This document shows positions 15,901-25,373 of a DNA stretch of 64,000 nucleotides, piece after piece. The stretch comes from Aliidongia sp035943795 (GTDB lineage: Bacteria > Pseudomonadota > Alphaproteobacteria > ATCC43930 > CGMCC-115725). The stretch covers positions 72,303 through 136,302 of the forward strand of contig NZ_DASZBY010000050.1 in the NCBI RefSeq assembly GCF_035943795.1, in the 5' to 3' direction. The notes beneath the pieces are model-generated. The model was not told the origin of the DNA. It saw nothing but the letters and a program-made list of their open reading frames with translations, and searched no databases. The number at the start of each line of letters is the position of its first letter. Within the stretch, counting starts at the first letter, position 1. A program made the position numbers and the translations under genes.

Positions 15901-17931
15901 TTGTTCGACGACATGAAGAGCGGCGCGCGTCGGTGCCGCAGGACCAGAGGCCGCGTGTTCGACAAGTCAATTGCCCGCGGTGCCTCGCTGCTGGCGCTCG
16001 GGTTCGCGGCCCTGCTGATCGGAACGAGTCTGCCCGTCCGGGCGGCAGAACCCCTGTCGGCCCGCGATCTGCCGGTGACGCGCCAGGCGTTCGACCTCAT
16101 GGACCGCGGTCAGTGGGCGCGCGCCGAGAGTCTGGCGCAGACGGCCAGCGATCCTCTGCCGGCGAAGATCATCCTCTGGCTCGATCTGCAGCGCAGCCAG
16201 GCCGGCCACGGCTTTGCCGAGATCGCGCAGTTCATCGAGCAGCATCCGGATTGGCCTCGCCAGTCGACGCTGCGGCTGCGGGCCGAAGAGACGATCGACC
16301 AGGTACCCGAGGCGACGCTGCGCGCGTGGTTCACCCATCACAAACCGGCCAGCCCCTTCGCCAAGCTGAAGGAGGCCGAGTTGATGGTCGCCGGCGGCGA
16401 TCCTGGTGCCTACGCCGCACGCCTGCGCGACATCTGGATCGCCGGCGATTTCTCGCCCCCCGAAGAACGGATCGTACTCGCCCGCTATGGCGACAAATTC
16501 ACGGCCGACGATGAGGCGCGACGGCTCGACCGGCTGATCTGGGACGGCAAGGCCGAGGAGGCAACCCGCCAGCTCGCGCGCGTATCGCCGGACTGGCGGC
16601 TGCTGGGCGAAGCGCGCCTGAGGCTCTCCAGCTCGGCCAAGAACGCCGAATCCCTGGTCGCCAAGGTGCCGGCGAACCTGCAGAACGATCCGGGATTGCT
16701 GTTCGCGCGCATGAAATGGCGTCGCCAGCACGATATGGACGACCAGGCGCTGGCGATTCTGCTGCAGCCGCCCAAGGACCTGGGGCGCCCGGAGCTGTGG
16801 TGGCCCGAGCGTCAGGTCTTGGCGCGCCATCTGCTGGCCGCCAACGACGTGCAGCGCGCCTATCGCGTCATCGCCGACCATCGCATGCAGGACGGCACCA
16901 ACCTGGCCGAGGCGGAATTCACCGCCGGGTGGATCTCACTGCGCTTCCTGCATGATCCGCAGCACGCCTACGAGCATTTCCAGCGGCTCTATGCGGCCGC
17001 CAAGCTGCCGTTGACCATCTCGCGCGGTGCCTACTGGGCCGGCCGGGCCGCCGATGGGCTGGGCCGCACCCAAGAGGCGCTCGACTGGTACGGCAAGGCG
17101 GCGGTGTTTCCGACGACCTATTACGGTCAGCTGGCGAGCGCGGTGCCCGGCGTGGCACCCCCGCCGAAGCCGGTGCCGGAACCCAAGGCTACGTCGGCCC
17201 AGGCCGCTGCTTTCAACAAGAAGGATCTGGTGCGCGCCATCCGCATCCTCGCGGCGGCCGACGAAGAGGATTACATCAAGCCTTTCCTCGCCAGCCTGTC
17301 GGAAAATGCCGAAGGACCGACCGACCATGCCCTGGTCGCCGACCTGGCCGAGGAGATCGGGCGCCCCGACCTGGGCGTGGCCGCGGCCAAGCGCGCCAGC
17401 TACAATGGCGTCTCCCTGCTGCGCGCCGGCTACCCGCTGGTGCCGATGCCTCGCAATGCCGGTGCCGAGCAAGCCCTGCTGCTGGCGCTCACGCGCCAGG
17501 AAAGCGCGTTCGACACCCGCGCCCTGTCGCCGACCGGCGCGCGCGGCCTGATGCAGCTGATGCCTGCAACGGCAAGCCAGGTCGCGAAGTCCCTGGAATT
17601 GCCCTATGCCGAGCGCAAGCTGAGCACCGATGGCGTCTATAACGTTACGCTGGGCCAGGCCTATCTCGACTCGCTGATCTCGCAGTTCAACGGATCCTAC
17701 GTGCTGGCGGTCGCGGCCTACAATGCCGGGCCGGGGCGCGTCCGGCAGTGGCTCGATACCAATGGCGATCCGCGTTCCCCCGACGTCGACGCGATCGACT
17801 GGGTCGAGGAAATCCCGTTCAGCGAGACCCGCAACTACGTGCAGCGGGTGCTGGAGAACCTGCAGGTTTATCGTCTGCGGATCGGCAACCGGGCACTCGC
17901 CTTCTCGCTCGAGGCCGATCTGCGGCGCTGA
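15901..17931 (+). CDS. Soluble lytic murein transglycosylase (Slt70-like)
   Basis: 676 residues if TTG 15901 is the start (GGGGAG 6 nt upstream); an ATG four codons later is the alternative. A basic N-terminus then LLALGFAALLIGTSLPVRA form a signal peptide, probably cleaved near residue 42. A long superhelical region (about 50-510) follows, as in Slt70. The catalytic domain starts near 515, with ALTRQESAFD holding the catalytic glutamate, then GARGLMQLMPATA and AVAAYNAGPGRV. It cleaves peptidoglycan glycan strands in the periplasm, forming 1,6-anhydromuramic ends. It converges on the polymerase gene, with 20 nt between stops. Confidence 0.95.
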   Translation: MFDDMKSGARRCRRTRGRVFDKSIARGASLLALGFAALLIGTSLPVRAAEPLSARDLPVTRQAFDLMDRGQWARAESLAQTASDPLPAKIILWLDLQRSQAGHGFAEIAQFIEQHPDWPRQSTLRLRAEETIDQVPEATLRAWFTHHKPASPFAKLKEAELMVAGGDPGAYAARLRDIWIAGDFSPPEERIVLARYGDKFTADDEARRLDRLIWDGKAEEATRQLARVSPDWRLLGEARLRLSSSAKNAESLVAKVPANLQNDPGLLFARMKWRRQHDMDDQALAILLQPPKDLGRPELWWPERQVLARHLLAANDVQRAYRVIADHRMQDGTNLAEAEFTAGWISLRFLHDPQHAYEHFQRLYAAAKLPLTISRGAYWAGRAADGLGRTQEALDWYGKAAVFPTTYYGQLASAVPGVAPPPKPVPEPKATSAQAAAFNKKDLVRAIRILAAADEEDYIKPFLASLSENAEGPTDHALVADLAEEIGRPDLGVAAAKRASYNGVSLLRAGYPLVPMPRNAGAEQALLLALTRQESAFDTRALSPTGARGLMQLMPATASQVAKSLELPYAERKLSTDGVYNVTLGQAYLDSLISQFNGSYVLAVAAYNAGPGRVRQWLDTNGDPRSPDVDAIDWVEEIPFSETRNYVQRVLENLQVYRLRIGNRALAFSLEADLRR

Positions 17932-17951
17932 GCAGGACCGCCTGTCTTGTT

Positions 17952-20162
17952 CTAACTGTGCGCCGGCGTCGGCAGATGTCCGCGCGGTCGCGATCGGATG
18001 AACAGAAAGAGCGCCACCAGGCATCCCACCGTCAGAATCTCGATGAAGAGATAATAGCCGATCATTTCCGTGGGGTTGGGCCACACCGGTGCCGGCAGGG
18101 TGATGCCGATGCCCGACAGGAGCGGCGCCTCGTTCAGCTTCGTTCCGAATTCGGTTTCGGCCGTCAGCAGCTGGGCGATCAGACGATCCCGAATGGCCAG
18201 CGAGCCGGCCTCCCCTGCGCGTGTGCGCAGGAACTTGTCCATGGTCGTGATGTCGTCGGTCAGTTCCCGCAGCAGAAAGCGATTGCTGTCCTGTTCGACC
18301 ACATCCGCCAAGACCTGGGCCGCATGGGCGGTCTTTGCCTGGGTGATGAGCTTCAGCGTCGGCTCTCTCGTCTGCCTCTCGCCAAGGATCCTGACGATGC
18401 GGAAATGATCCTGTAGTGCCGCGCGGACCAGCGACCCGTCCCGTTTCCCCGGAGCGCTGGCGGCGGCGCAGACCGCATCCTCGAGCAACTCGGTGCAGGC
18501 CACACCCGCCGATGCCAGATCGCCCAGCATCGCGAGCGCCGCATCGTCGGTCCGAAGAATGGAAAACAGCCGCTTCGGCAAGGCCGGTGCACCGAGCGCC
18601 ACCAGCCGGTCGCTGAGCGTCAGTCTGGGTGCCTCGCGCACGATCAGCAAACGTTCGGTTCCATAAACGATCGGGCTGGACCACACGGCCCACAGGGGCA
18701 GGACCAAGGCCGCGATCGATAGGAGGGCGATTGCGGCGGCGCCCTGCAGGAGGTCCCACCTTCGCTGCCGCAGATACCAGGCCCGTAGCCGCCGTCTCCA
18801 GTTCACCCGGGACAATGTCTGCCCCGCCGTGCCGGCTGCGAGGCAAAGGCCGAGCGCGCACAGCGAAGCGGAGGAACCAATTTCGTCCTGGCTCATCCAG
18901 TCCAGAACGCCGCCGATCCAGCAAAGCAGCGCCATCTCCTTGCCCGACCGGTTGATCCCCGATCGCAGCGCCACGACCAACGGGTATGCGGCGAACGCCC
19001 CAAAGCACAGCAGCACTGGGAGCCCCATTTCGGCGGCGAGGCGTGCCGGCAGATTGGAGGTATTTTCCCGGATGCTCGAGATGATCTCGACTTCCGTCGA
19101 CGCTTCCGGAGAAGGAAGAACGAAATTCGGAATGTAGGTCGGATAGTAAGAGGTGAAATTTCCGAGACCGACACCGTAGACGGGGTGATCGAGGAACATC
19201 CTGATGGCCGCGACGGCCGCCCCCGACCGGCTGGCCGAAGACTGGTCCGTACCGATGTCGAATACGTTGATATAGTCCCAGAAATAATAGACCGCGCCGC
19301 CGAAAATGAGGACGACGATCAACGCTTGAATGAAATTTCCACTCAGCAGTCGCCTGCTGATGATCCCGCGATAGACCGTCAAAACGCCGACCTGGAGCCC
19401 GAGCAGGACGATGAAGGTCCGCGCGAAAGACATGATGGCGCAGGCAATCACCAAAATTCCGACGAACCGGGCACAGATTTGCAGCGTTCGACCGCACCGC
19501 TCCCTGTCGGCCAGGAAAAGCACCGGCCAGGCAAACGCACACCAGCTGCCGAAATGCGACGGCTCGCTGTTCAACCCCGACGGACGAGCCGTCGTCGCCT
19601 TCGCGATCGCATCCACGAACAAGCGGGGCACGAGTTCGACCCTGGTGGCCACCCTGACGAAATCGTTCAGGAAAAACAGGCTATGGACGAAGCACACAAT
19701 CGTCATCGCCAAGATGAAGAAAGCGAATCCCCGTCCGAAGACATCTATCTTGTCGAGGACGGTCGCCCAGAGCACGACGGCAAACAGGCTCCAGAACAGC
19801 ATGAGAGCCTGCAAGCCCCATGACATCATCGGGTCGCGCCATTGCCAGATCAGTTTGTCGGTATCGATGAACAGATATCCGTTCAATATCGAAAAGAAAG
19901 AGAACGCCAATAATATGGCGATGAATTTATCCGAGATCGTCGGGACGATTTTCCCACTGAAGACCGCATAGGCAATCGGCAGAAAGAATATGTTGACCGG
20001 CCTCGAGCCAAATTCTCGCAGGACTATCGTTCCGATCGTGAAATTCGTGATCGGCAACACCAGGAGACAGGCAAACAGATACCAGCCGAACGGCGCTCGA
20101 AAACTCGCCGCAGGGATCAGGCGCCCGGCGTCACCGCCGATAGTATCGGCTGATCTCACCAT
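17952..20162 (-). CDS. O-antigen ligase/polymerase (Wzy-like) with apparent C-terminal chain-length-determinant domain
   Basis: 736 residues from the ATG at 20162. Residues 1-450 carry about ten hydrophobic segments and the Wzy_C-type loop FLDHPVYGVGLGNF (323-336), as in O-antigen polymerases and ligases. Beyond the usual end come a transmembrane helix (about 473-495), roughly 200 periplasmic residues, a proline-rich LPAPVWPNPTEM (689-700) and a final helix (701-723). That TM-loop-PxP-TM plan is the topology of Wzz/PCP chain-length determinants. The protein may therefore combine polymerisation and length control. It starts 20 nt after the separate PCP gene stop. The frame extends further upstream but overlaps that gene. 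Confidence 0.72.
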   Translation of the reverse strand: MVRSADTIGGDAGRLIPAASFRAPFGWYLFACLLVLPITNFTIGTIVLREFGSRPVNIFFLPIAYAVFSGKIVPTISDKFIAILLAFSFFSILNGYLFIDTDKLIWQWRDPMMSWGLQALMLFWSLFAVVLWATVLDKIDVFGRGFAFFILAMTIVCFVHSLFFLNDFVRVATRVELVPRLFVDAIAKATTARPSGLNSEPSHFGSWCAFAWPVLFLADRERCGRTLQICARFVGILVIACAIMSFARTFIVLLGLQVGVLTVYRGIISRRLLSGNFIQALIVVLIFGGAVYYFWDYINVFDIGTDQSSASRSGAAVAAIRMFLDHPVYGVGLGNFTSYYPTYIPNFVLPSPEASTEVEIISSIRENTSNLPARLAAEMGLPVLLCFGAFAAYPLVVALRSGINRSGKEMALLCWIGGVLDWMSQDEIGSSASLCALGLCLAAGTAGQTLSRVNWRRRLRAWYLRQRRWDLLQGAAAIALLSIAALVLPLWAVWSSPIVYGTERLLIVREAPRLTLSDRLVALGAPALPKRLFSILRTDDAALAMLGDLASAGVACTELLEDAVCAAASAPGKRDGSLVRAALQDHFRIVRILGERQTREPTLKLITQAKTAHAAQVLADVVEQDSNRFLLRELTDDITTMDKFLRTRAGEAGSLAIRDRLIAQLLTAETEFGTKLNEAPLLSGIGITLPAPVWPNPTEMIGYYLFIEILTVGCLVALFLFIRSRPRGHLPTPAHS

Positions 20163-20182
20163 GCCATTGCTGGTCACGAGGG

Positions 20183-21010
20183 TTACGCGCCGATTTGCTC
20201 GTCGGCATACGCCGGCGCGATGGCGACTCGCTGGCGACGCCCTCTGATCCGCAACGAGACGAGGACGCCTAAAGCCAGTCCAAGCCCCCAGGCGATCAGC
20301 AGCCAGCGCATCGGGGCGGGCGATACCGGCGCGCCGGAGAGCGTGGGACCGCTCGACAATTCGGCCGCGAACGGCAGGCCCGCCTGGGCCAGAACCGCCT
20401 GGACCTCCTGGTCCTGTTCGGTCTCGATCAGGGACTTGCGCACGGCCTCGCTGGACGTCCCGTCGAGGCGCTTGCGCAAATAGGCCGCATAGTCGATGTA
20501 TTGCTTGATCTTGGTGTTCCGCAGCCGCTCGTCGTCCGCGTGATAGAGCCAAACCAGCAGATCCTTGGCGACATCGGGATCCCGATGCCGCACCGAAATC
20601 TGATAGAGCCCCGTCGTCGCCAACTGGCGGATATCGACGATGTTGCTGATGTAGCCTGCGGTCGCCCGGCGGTCGTCGATCGGAAAATCCACACCCAACA
20701 TGGAAAAAAGCCGGTGCTTCAACTTCGAAAGCACCCCGGTAGAGGGCCGAATGCTTTTGGTCGCCGGGTCCCATGCCGGACCGAGGACGCGGCTATGGAA
20801 GTTCGGCTGGGCCGATATGTCGTCGATGACCGCCTCGGACGTCAACAAAGCCCGGAAGATGGTGAAGTCGTCCGCGCTGCCGCCCCGTCCGAACCCGCCG
20901 GTCAGGGCGCTGAGAGCGGCACCGGCATTCCCGCCGCCGAGCTGCAGCCCCTGGGATCGCGTGGCTGCTTGCGTGGGCCCGACGACGATATTCGCCTCGT
21001 ACATCGGCAC
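20183..21010 (-). CDS. Wzz-like polysaccharide co-polymerase (chain-length determinant), N-terminus uncertain
   Basis: 275 residues from a GTG at 21010. YEANIVVGPT, TGLYQISVRHRDPDVAKDLL, and PVSPAPM followed by the helix WLLIAWGLGLALGVLV are typical of Wzz-type proteins, which set polymer length together with Wzy. As called, the N-terminal membrane helix is missing. Reading the same frame upstream restores a basic stretch (RSRRIPFR) and a helix (GVLVATGIWAIVV) at about 21011-21100, but no ATG, GTG or TTG precedes it before the TAA at 21172-21170. A frameshift, a sequence error or a rare start (CTG 21076) is likely. No tyrosine-kinase domain is fused. Confidence 0.75.
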   Translation of the reverse strand: MPMYEANIVVGPTQAATRSQGLQLGGGNAGAALSALTGGFGRGGSADDFTIFRALLTSEAVIDDISAQPNFHSRVLGPAWDPATKSIRPSTGVLSKLKHRLFSMLGVDFPIDDRRATAGYISNIVDIRQLATTGLYQISVRHRDPDVAKDLLVWLYHADDERLRNTKIKQYIDYAAYLRKRLDGTSSEAVRKSLIETEQDQEVQAVLAQAGLPFAAELSSGPTLSGAPVSPAPMRWLLIAWGLGLALGVLVSLRIRGRRQRVAIAPAYADEQIGA

Positions 21011-21428
21011 GGTGTGTGAAACGACGATTGCCCAGATCCCGGTAGCAACCAGAACGCCGCCCAGAGGCCCCCACAGGTATCCAGCTCTAAAAGGAATTCG
21101 ACGGCTCCGAAACGGCGGTTGTTTGACGGGACCGTCGGGACCGCTGCCAAAGCAGGCAGCGGAACACCCTTAACAAGCCCCATGACATGTGCCGGCGACC
21201 GTAAGGGGCAAGCAGAGAAAATGCAAGCCGACCCGGCCGGCCCCTGAGGCTGGTCTGGGCGAACGAGCTGAACGCGACGCATAGCTCACACTTGGAGAAG
21301 CCTCAGCGACGCCGGGCGTTCTGATGATAGTGGGAGATGGATTTTGCGCCCGTCCCGGCGCGGGTGTCGTCGCGGCAAATCGCTGCGGCAGCCGATCGAC
21401 AGGATCGAAGGTAAAAGAGATTTCGACC
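21011..21428. other. Divergent 418-nt region with in-frame PCP transmembrane coding sequence
   Basis: The left part (21011 to about 21100) encodes, leftward and in frame with the PCP, its missing first membrane helix. The ATG at 21183 opens a different frame of similar hydrophilic character, compatible with a single-base indel between about 21100 and 21180. The right part must hold the promoters of both the PCP and the rightward glycosyltransferase; I see no clear consensus. Confidence 0.5.
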
Positions 21429-22613
21429 ATGAAAGACCTTCGGATCCTGATCTATGTCGAGGATATTCCCGTCGGACAGAACACGGTCGCTCACGGCCTG
21501 CACCGCGCGGCAGGCCCCATCTTGAAGTCGGTTCAAGGCGATGTGGAAAAGATCGCAATCTATCCGACCCATGCCTGGTTTCCGCGCCACGATTTCGACC
21601 TGGATCTGGTCGATAGCTGCCTGACCCTGGGGCTCTGGGCGACATTTTTGTCCAAACTGTCGAGGCGTCTCCCGTTTTTGCGCAGGTTCCTGGGAACAAC
21701 GGTTCCGCTGCGCTCGCTGGCGTTCCGACTGCGACGTTCGAAAGCCGATATCATCCTGGCCATCGTCGGATCCAGCGCCGAGACGATCGAGCGGGCCGCT
21801 CTGCTCTCCAGGCTGCTCGGCAAGCCCTACGCGCTCTATCTGGTCGACGACTTCCTTCTGCCCCTTCGCCTGGCAGGTCAGGCTGAAGCGGCGATCGATC
21901 TCGTCCGGAAATCTGCGACAAGGTGCCTTCGAGGCGCACGGAGAATCTTCACCATCACAGATGGGCTCGGGGAACTGATCACGACGGAATATGGCGTCGC
22001 TTCCACCACGCTCCATCTCGCGTTCGAAGCCCAGCAGCGTCAGCAGCGGCCGGTAAAGCCGCAGATCTTCTATCTGGGCAGTGTCAATTTCCTCTATGCC
22101 GACGGGTTGAAGGCGCTGTTCGTCATCATCGAAAGTCTACGACGGGAACTGCGCGTGGATCTGACGCTGCGCATGACGGCACAGGCTGGTGCCGCGCGCG
22201 CGATCCTGGGCGAATTGCCCGACTTCGTCGTCGCCGCCCCGATACCGGACGGCCAGATGCTGGGCCAGGAACTCGCCACCAGCCTGTTCGCCTATCTGCC
22301 CTACTCCTTCGCGTCCGAGCATCGCCAGATGATTTCCAGTTCGTTCCCCTCCAAGACGCTCGAGTATTTTGCCCAGGCCAGAAGCATCGTCGTCCATGGA
22401 CCGGTTTACGGCACCTCGACGGAGTATTTCCGGAAATACGAACTGCCGACCGTGACGGAAACCCTGGAGGATCTCGAACGAGTGGTACGCGATCATCTCG
22501 ACGTAGCGCCAGATCATGGCGCGCTCTATGCCGGCGCCTTGGAGCGCAATCACTCGGTCGCGGCGGCCGGCAACACCATCCGTTCCGGCTTGAGACTCAG
22601 TCTGGCCGAATGA
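21429..22613 (+). CDS. Glycosyltransferase (GT-B fold, GT4-like)
   Basis: 394 residues from the ATG at 21429 (AAGAGA upstream); the frame opens earlier at 21324 but that part looks non-coding. The N-terminal half has LRILIYVEDIPVGQNTVAHG and a Rossmann-like pattern with KADIILAIVGSSAE. The C-terminal half has PQIFYLGSVNFLYADG, then a donor-side segment with ASEHRQMISSSFPSKTLEYF, an E/K-type ending seen in GT4-like enzymes. The match is fair and no subfamily is evident. It diverges from the PCP gene and converges on the leftward GT4 gene, 22 nt between stops. Confidence 0.7.
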   Translation: MKDLRILIYVEDIPVGQNTVAHGLHRAAGPILKSVQGDVEKIAIYPTHAWFPRHDFDLDLVDSCLTLGLWATFLSKLSRRLPFLRRFLGTTVPLRSLAFRLRRSKADIILAIVGSSAETIERAALLSRLLGKPYALYLVDDFLLPLRLAGQAEAAIDLVRKSATRCLRGARRIFTITDGLGELITTEYGVASTTLHLAFEAQQRQQRPVKPQIFYLGSVNFLYADGLKALFVIIESLRRELRVDLTLRMTAQAGAARAILGELPDFVVAAPIPDGQMLGQELATSLFAYLPYSFASEHRQMISSSFPSKTLEYFAQARSIVVHGPVYGTSTEYFRKYELPTVTETLEDLERVVRDHLDVAPDHGALYAGALERNHSVAAAGNTIRSGLRLSLAE

Positions 22614-22635
22614 GGACCATGGCTTGGCGCTTCGA

Positions 22636-23733
22636 TCAATGATCCGGCCTGACGCCAGCCTGTTCGACGGCGAGGGCGAGCAAGGCGCCAAACGCTGCCT
22701 CGCTGGTATGCCGCGCCGCGGTCTCCCGGGCGTTTTCGCTCATCGTCCGGGCCAATTCATCGTCGAGCAAAAGCTGGCGGATGCGTTCGACCGCGGCTGA
22801 CTCGTCGTTCCTCTCGATGACGAAACCGTTCGAGCCATTGAGCATGTAGGCTGAGGGGCCGCCGCACTCGAACACGATCGCCGGAAGGCCCCGCGCCATG
22901 CCTTCGAGCGGCGGCAGCCCGAAGCCTTCGCGATGGCTGGTGAAAAGCGTGGCCCGTGCACGATCGAAGGCCCGGATCAAAGCGTGTTCGTCGGCCGGCC
23001 GCTCGCAGGTGAAGCCCATCGCCTGCAGACGCGCCAGCGACTCTGGATTTTGCCCGACCGCCAATATCTTGATGGCACCATAACGTTGCCGATACAGATC
23101 GAGAACTCGGACCAGCCGATCCAGCCCTTTCCAAGGCTCGTGGCGCGGAAACACGATCAGATCGAATTCCTTCCCGCCGACACGGCTTTCGAACTCCAGG
23201 AACGAGCGAGAGACGCCGAGATTGATCTGCGAGAACACCGCGCGCCGGCGGACCGCCAGTTCCTTCGCTAGATAGGTGTTCGCCGCGACGATGAACCGAC
23301 TGCGATAGCTCCACTCGCAAAGCGCGTTCAGAACCTTGCCGAAAATCCCGCTGTATTTCGATTCGATATCCTGGACGAAATACAGGTAATTCTTCCCGAA
23401 GATGTGCTTCGTCAGTAGAACCGGGAAAAGCGTCACAAAAAAATTTGCGATAAGCACCCGCCCGCGCATGAAGAAGGGTGCCAAGATCAAGAACAGGAAA
23501 TAGTTCAGGTATTTATTATCTAACGGAAACCTGATCTCCGAGATATCGAGATCCGGATGGAATTCGTATTTCTTTCCGATCCGCCCCTTCGGAAGCGAAA
23601 TCCTGACGGAATATCCAGCGGTGGCGGCATAGTTGGCGAACTCGACCAGAATGCGCGTGCCGCCGTGCTGGGAGAGCGCGATCACCGGGATCTCGATATC
23701 GATCGGCTGGTCGCGAGAGCCTGTACCGCGCAT
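22636..23733 (-). CDS. GT4-family glycosyltransferase
   Basis: 365 residues. Near the N-terminus ALSQHGGTRILVEFANYAA is the acceptor-domain start of GT4 enzymes. The donor domain contains FDLIVFPRHEPWKGLDRL, KILAVGQNP and SHREGFGLPPLEGMARGLP, where the E-x7-E style motif contacts the nucleotide-sugar. It adds a sugar to the growing lipid-linked repeat at the cytoplasmic face. The gene follows the GT2 at 23735-24478 after a single base, so the two form a translationally coupled leftward pair. Base composition near 23450-23530 is locally lower in GC. Confidence 0.9.
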   Translation of the reverse strand: MRGTGSRDQPIDIEIPVIALSQHGGTRILVEFANYAATAGYSVRISLPKGRIGKKYEFHPDLDISEIRFPLDNKYLNYFLFLILAPFFMRGRVLIANFFVTLFPVLLTKHIFGKNYLYFVQDIESKYSGIFGKVLNALCEWSYRSRFIVAANTYLAKELAVRRRAVFSQINLGVSRSFLEFESRVGGKEFDLIVFPRHEPWKGLDRLVRVLDLYRQRYGAIKILAVGQNPESLARLQAMGFTCERPADEHALIRAFDRARATLFTSHREGFGLPPLEGMARGLPAIVFECGGPSAYMLNGSNGFVIERNDESAAVERIRQLLLDDELARTMSENARETAARHTSEAAFGALLALAVEQAGVRPDH

Positions 23734-23734
23734 T

Positions 23735-24478
23735 TCAGCTCCAGGCGCGCAGCGCTGCCCTGATGACGGCTTTGGTCACGAGCTTGCCGTAGGAGAAGTT
23801 GGCCCAGATCTTGCCGAACCCCATGTCGATCAGGTTCTTCTTGACCTCTCTGAAGCCGTCGAACATCCGGCGATCGCTCAGCCCGCCCAAACTATAGTCG
23901 GCAACGACCGTATCGATCGTGGAGAATGCCGACGCGCCGAATTGCTTGAAGATCTTCAGAAAGAACAGGTGATCCATCGCGATGCGCCGGGCGACGTCGT
24001 AGCCGCCGACGGCTTCCCAGGCACCCTTGCGGACGATGCACCCCATGTGCGGGACCGACATCTTCTCGCGAAGCTTGAGCGGTTCCGGTCGAAAGAGCCG
24101 GAACAGCTTGTCGCCATCCATCACGCGCACCTGGCCGCAGACGACCTGGCCGTCCGGTGTCGCAGCCCGCGCGAGCAGCTCCAGCGCGCCTGGCATCAGG
24201 CGATCGTCCGCGTGCAGCAGATAGTGGAACTCCCCGGTCGAGAGCGCGATGCCCTTGTTCATGGCGTCGGATATCCCGTCATCCCGTTCGCTGACGAAGC
24301 GATCGATCGAGGCGGAATAGCGTTCGATGACGTCGAGCGTGCCGTCGGTCGAGCCGCCATCGACAACCACATATTCCAGGTTCGGATAGTCGGACGCGAG
24401 GACGCTTTCGATCGCCCGCGGCAGGCATTCTTGGGCATTCCTGCAAACGGTGATCACGGAGATGGTCGGCAACGTCAT
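23735..24478 (-). CDS. GT2-family glycosyltransferase
   Basis: 247 residues with a single GT-A domain. It begins ISVITVCRNAQECLPRAIES, then LEYVVVDGGSTDGTLDVIE, SERDDGISDAMNKGI and LLHADD for metal and nucleotide binding. This is the WcaA/SpsA-like type common in exopolysaccharide clusters. The acceptor and donor cannot be read from sequence. It is the first gene of a pair with the downstream GT4, and its upstream side faces a 211-nt gap before the rightward dehalogenase gene. Confidence 0.92.
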   Translation of the reverse strand: MTLPTISVITVCRNAQECLPRAIESVLASDYPNLEYVVVDGGSTDGTLDVIERYSASIDRFVSERDDGISDAMNKGIALSTGEFHYLLHADDRLMPGALELLARAATPDGQVVCGQVRVMDGDKLFRLFRPEPLKLREKMSVPHMGCIVRKGAWEAVGGYDVARRIAMDHLFFLKIFKQFGASAFSTIDTVVADYSLGGLSDRRMFDGFREVKKNLIDMGFGKIWANFSYGKLVTKAVIRAALRAWS

Positions 24479-24689
24479 GTGTTACTCAAGACTGGCAGGC
24501 GGTGAACGGCATCCGGAGCTGGCAGCCTTGTAGCCCAAATGCGGCTTCGACGCGCGTAAAAATGGCCTGCCGCACATGGTTGCGGGGCAGAAATACGATC
24601 GGAACGGGCGGCGTCCCCGAACTGTTTTACCTGGCGCCCGGATGGCGAAGCCCCTATGAAGACCCCGCGTGATCGCCGAGGAAGCCGCC

Positions 24690-25373
24690 ATGCCGCCCTT
24701 CGCCCAGACTCGCCATTTCGTGTTCGATGCCTACGGCACCCTATTCGATTTCGCTTCGGCCGCCCGACGCTGCACCGACCGGCTCGGCGACAAGGCCGAC
24801 GCCCTGACTCAGCTCTGGCGTACCAAGCAGGTGGAGTACACCTGGCTGCGCAGCCTGATGGGTCGCCATGCCGATTTCTGGCAGGTCACGGGCGAGGCGC
24901 TCGACAATGCCATGGCAAGCCTGGACCTGGCCGATCCTGCCCTTCGGGAGCGGCTGATGGGCCTCTATCTCGAACTCGAACCTTTTGCCGATGCCCGCGA
25001 CCTGCTGGAGGCGCTTCGCGCCGACGGACGACAGACCGCGATCCTGTCGAATGGCGCGCCGCACATGCTGCGGCCCCTGGTCGAGGCCGCCGGCTTCACT
25101 GCCTTGTTCGACCACGTGCTATCGGTCGAATCGACCGGCATCTTCAAGCCGCATCCTTCGACCTATCGCCTCGCAACCACCCGTTTCGGCTGCGAGGCGC
25201 GGGACATCGCCTTCGTATCCGCCAACAGCTGGGACAGCTGCGGCGCCGCCAGCTTCGGCTTTCGCGGCATCTGGATCAACCGCACCGGCGGCCCCAAGGA
25301 AGCGGTGCCCGGCACGTCGGAGCGCGAGATTCGCGCGCTGGGCGACATCAAAGCGCTGGCCGGTCTCGCATGA
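24690..25373 (+). CDS. Haloacid dehalogenase type II ((S)-2-haloacid dehalogenase family)
   Basis: 227 residues from the ATG at 24690, preferred over GTG 24669 because GAGGAAG stands just upstream. HFVFDAYGTLFD gives the nucleophile Asp13. WRTKQVEYTWLRSLMGRHADFW is the substrate region typical of L-2-haloacid dehalogenases (about 50-70). Then follow ILSNGAPHML, the lysine of IFKPHPSTY and FVSANSWD. Such enzymes replace halogen by hydroxyl with inversion, though many genomic members act on other small acids. It overlaps the alpha/beta hydrolase start by 4 nt (ATGA), starting a three-gene coupled operon. Confidence 0.88.
   Translation: MPPFAQTRHFVFDAYGTLFDFASAARRCTDRLGDKADALTQLWRTKQVEYTWLRSLMGRHADFWQVTGEALDNAMASLDLADPALRERLMGLYLELEPFADARDLLEALRADGRQTAILSNGAPHMLRPLVEAAGFTALFDHVLSVESTGIFKPHPSTYRLATTRFGCEARDIAFVSANSWDSCGAASFGFRGIWINRTGGPKEAVPGTSEREIRALGDIKALAGLA

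Noticed and set aside
17952..20774. A 940-codon frame covering the polymerase
   Set aside because: Its first ~200 codons lie in the wrong frame over the PCP gene; the polymerase start at 20162 fits the spacing.
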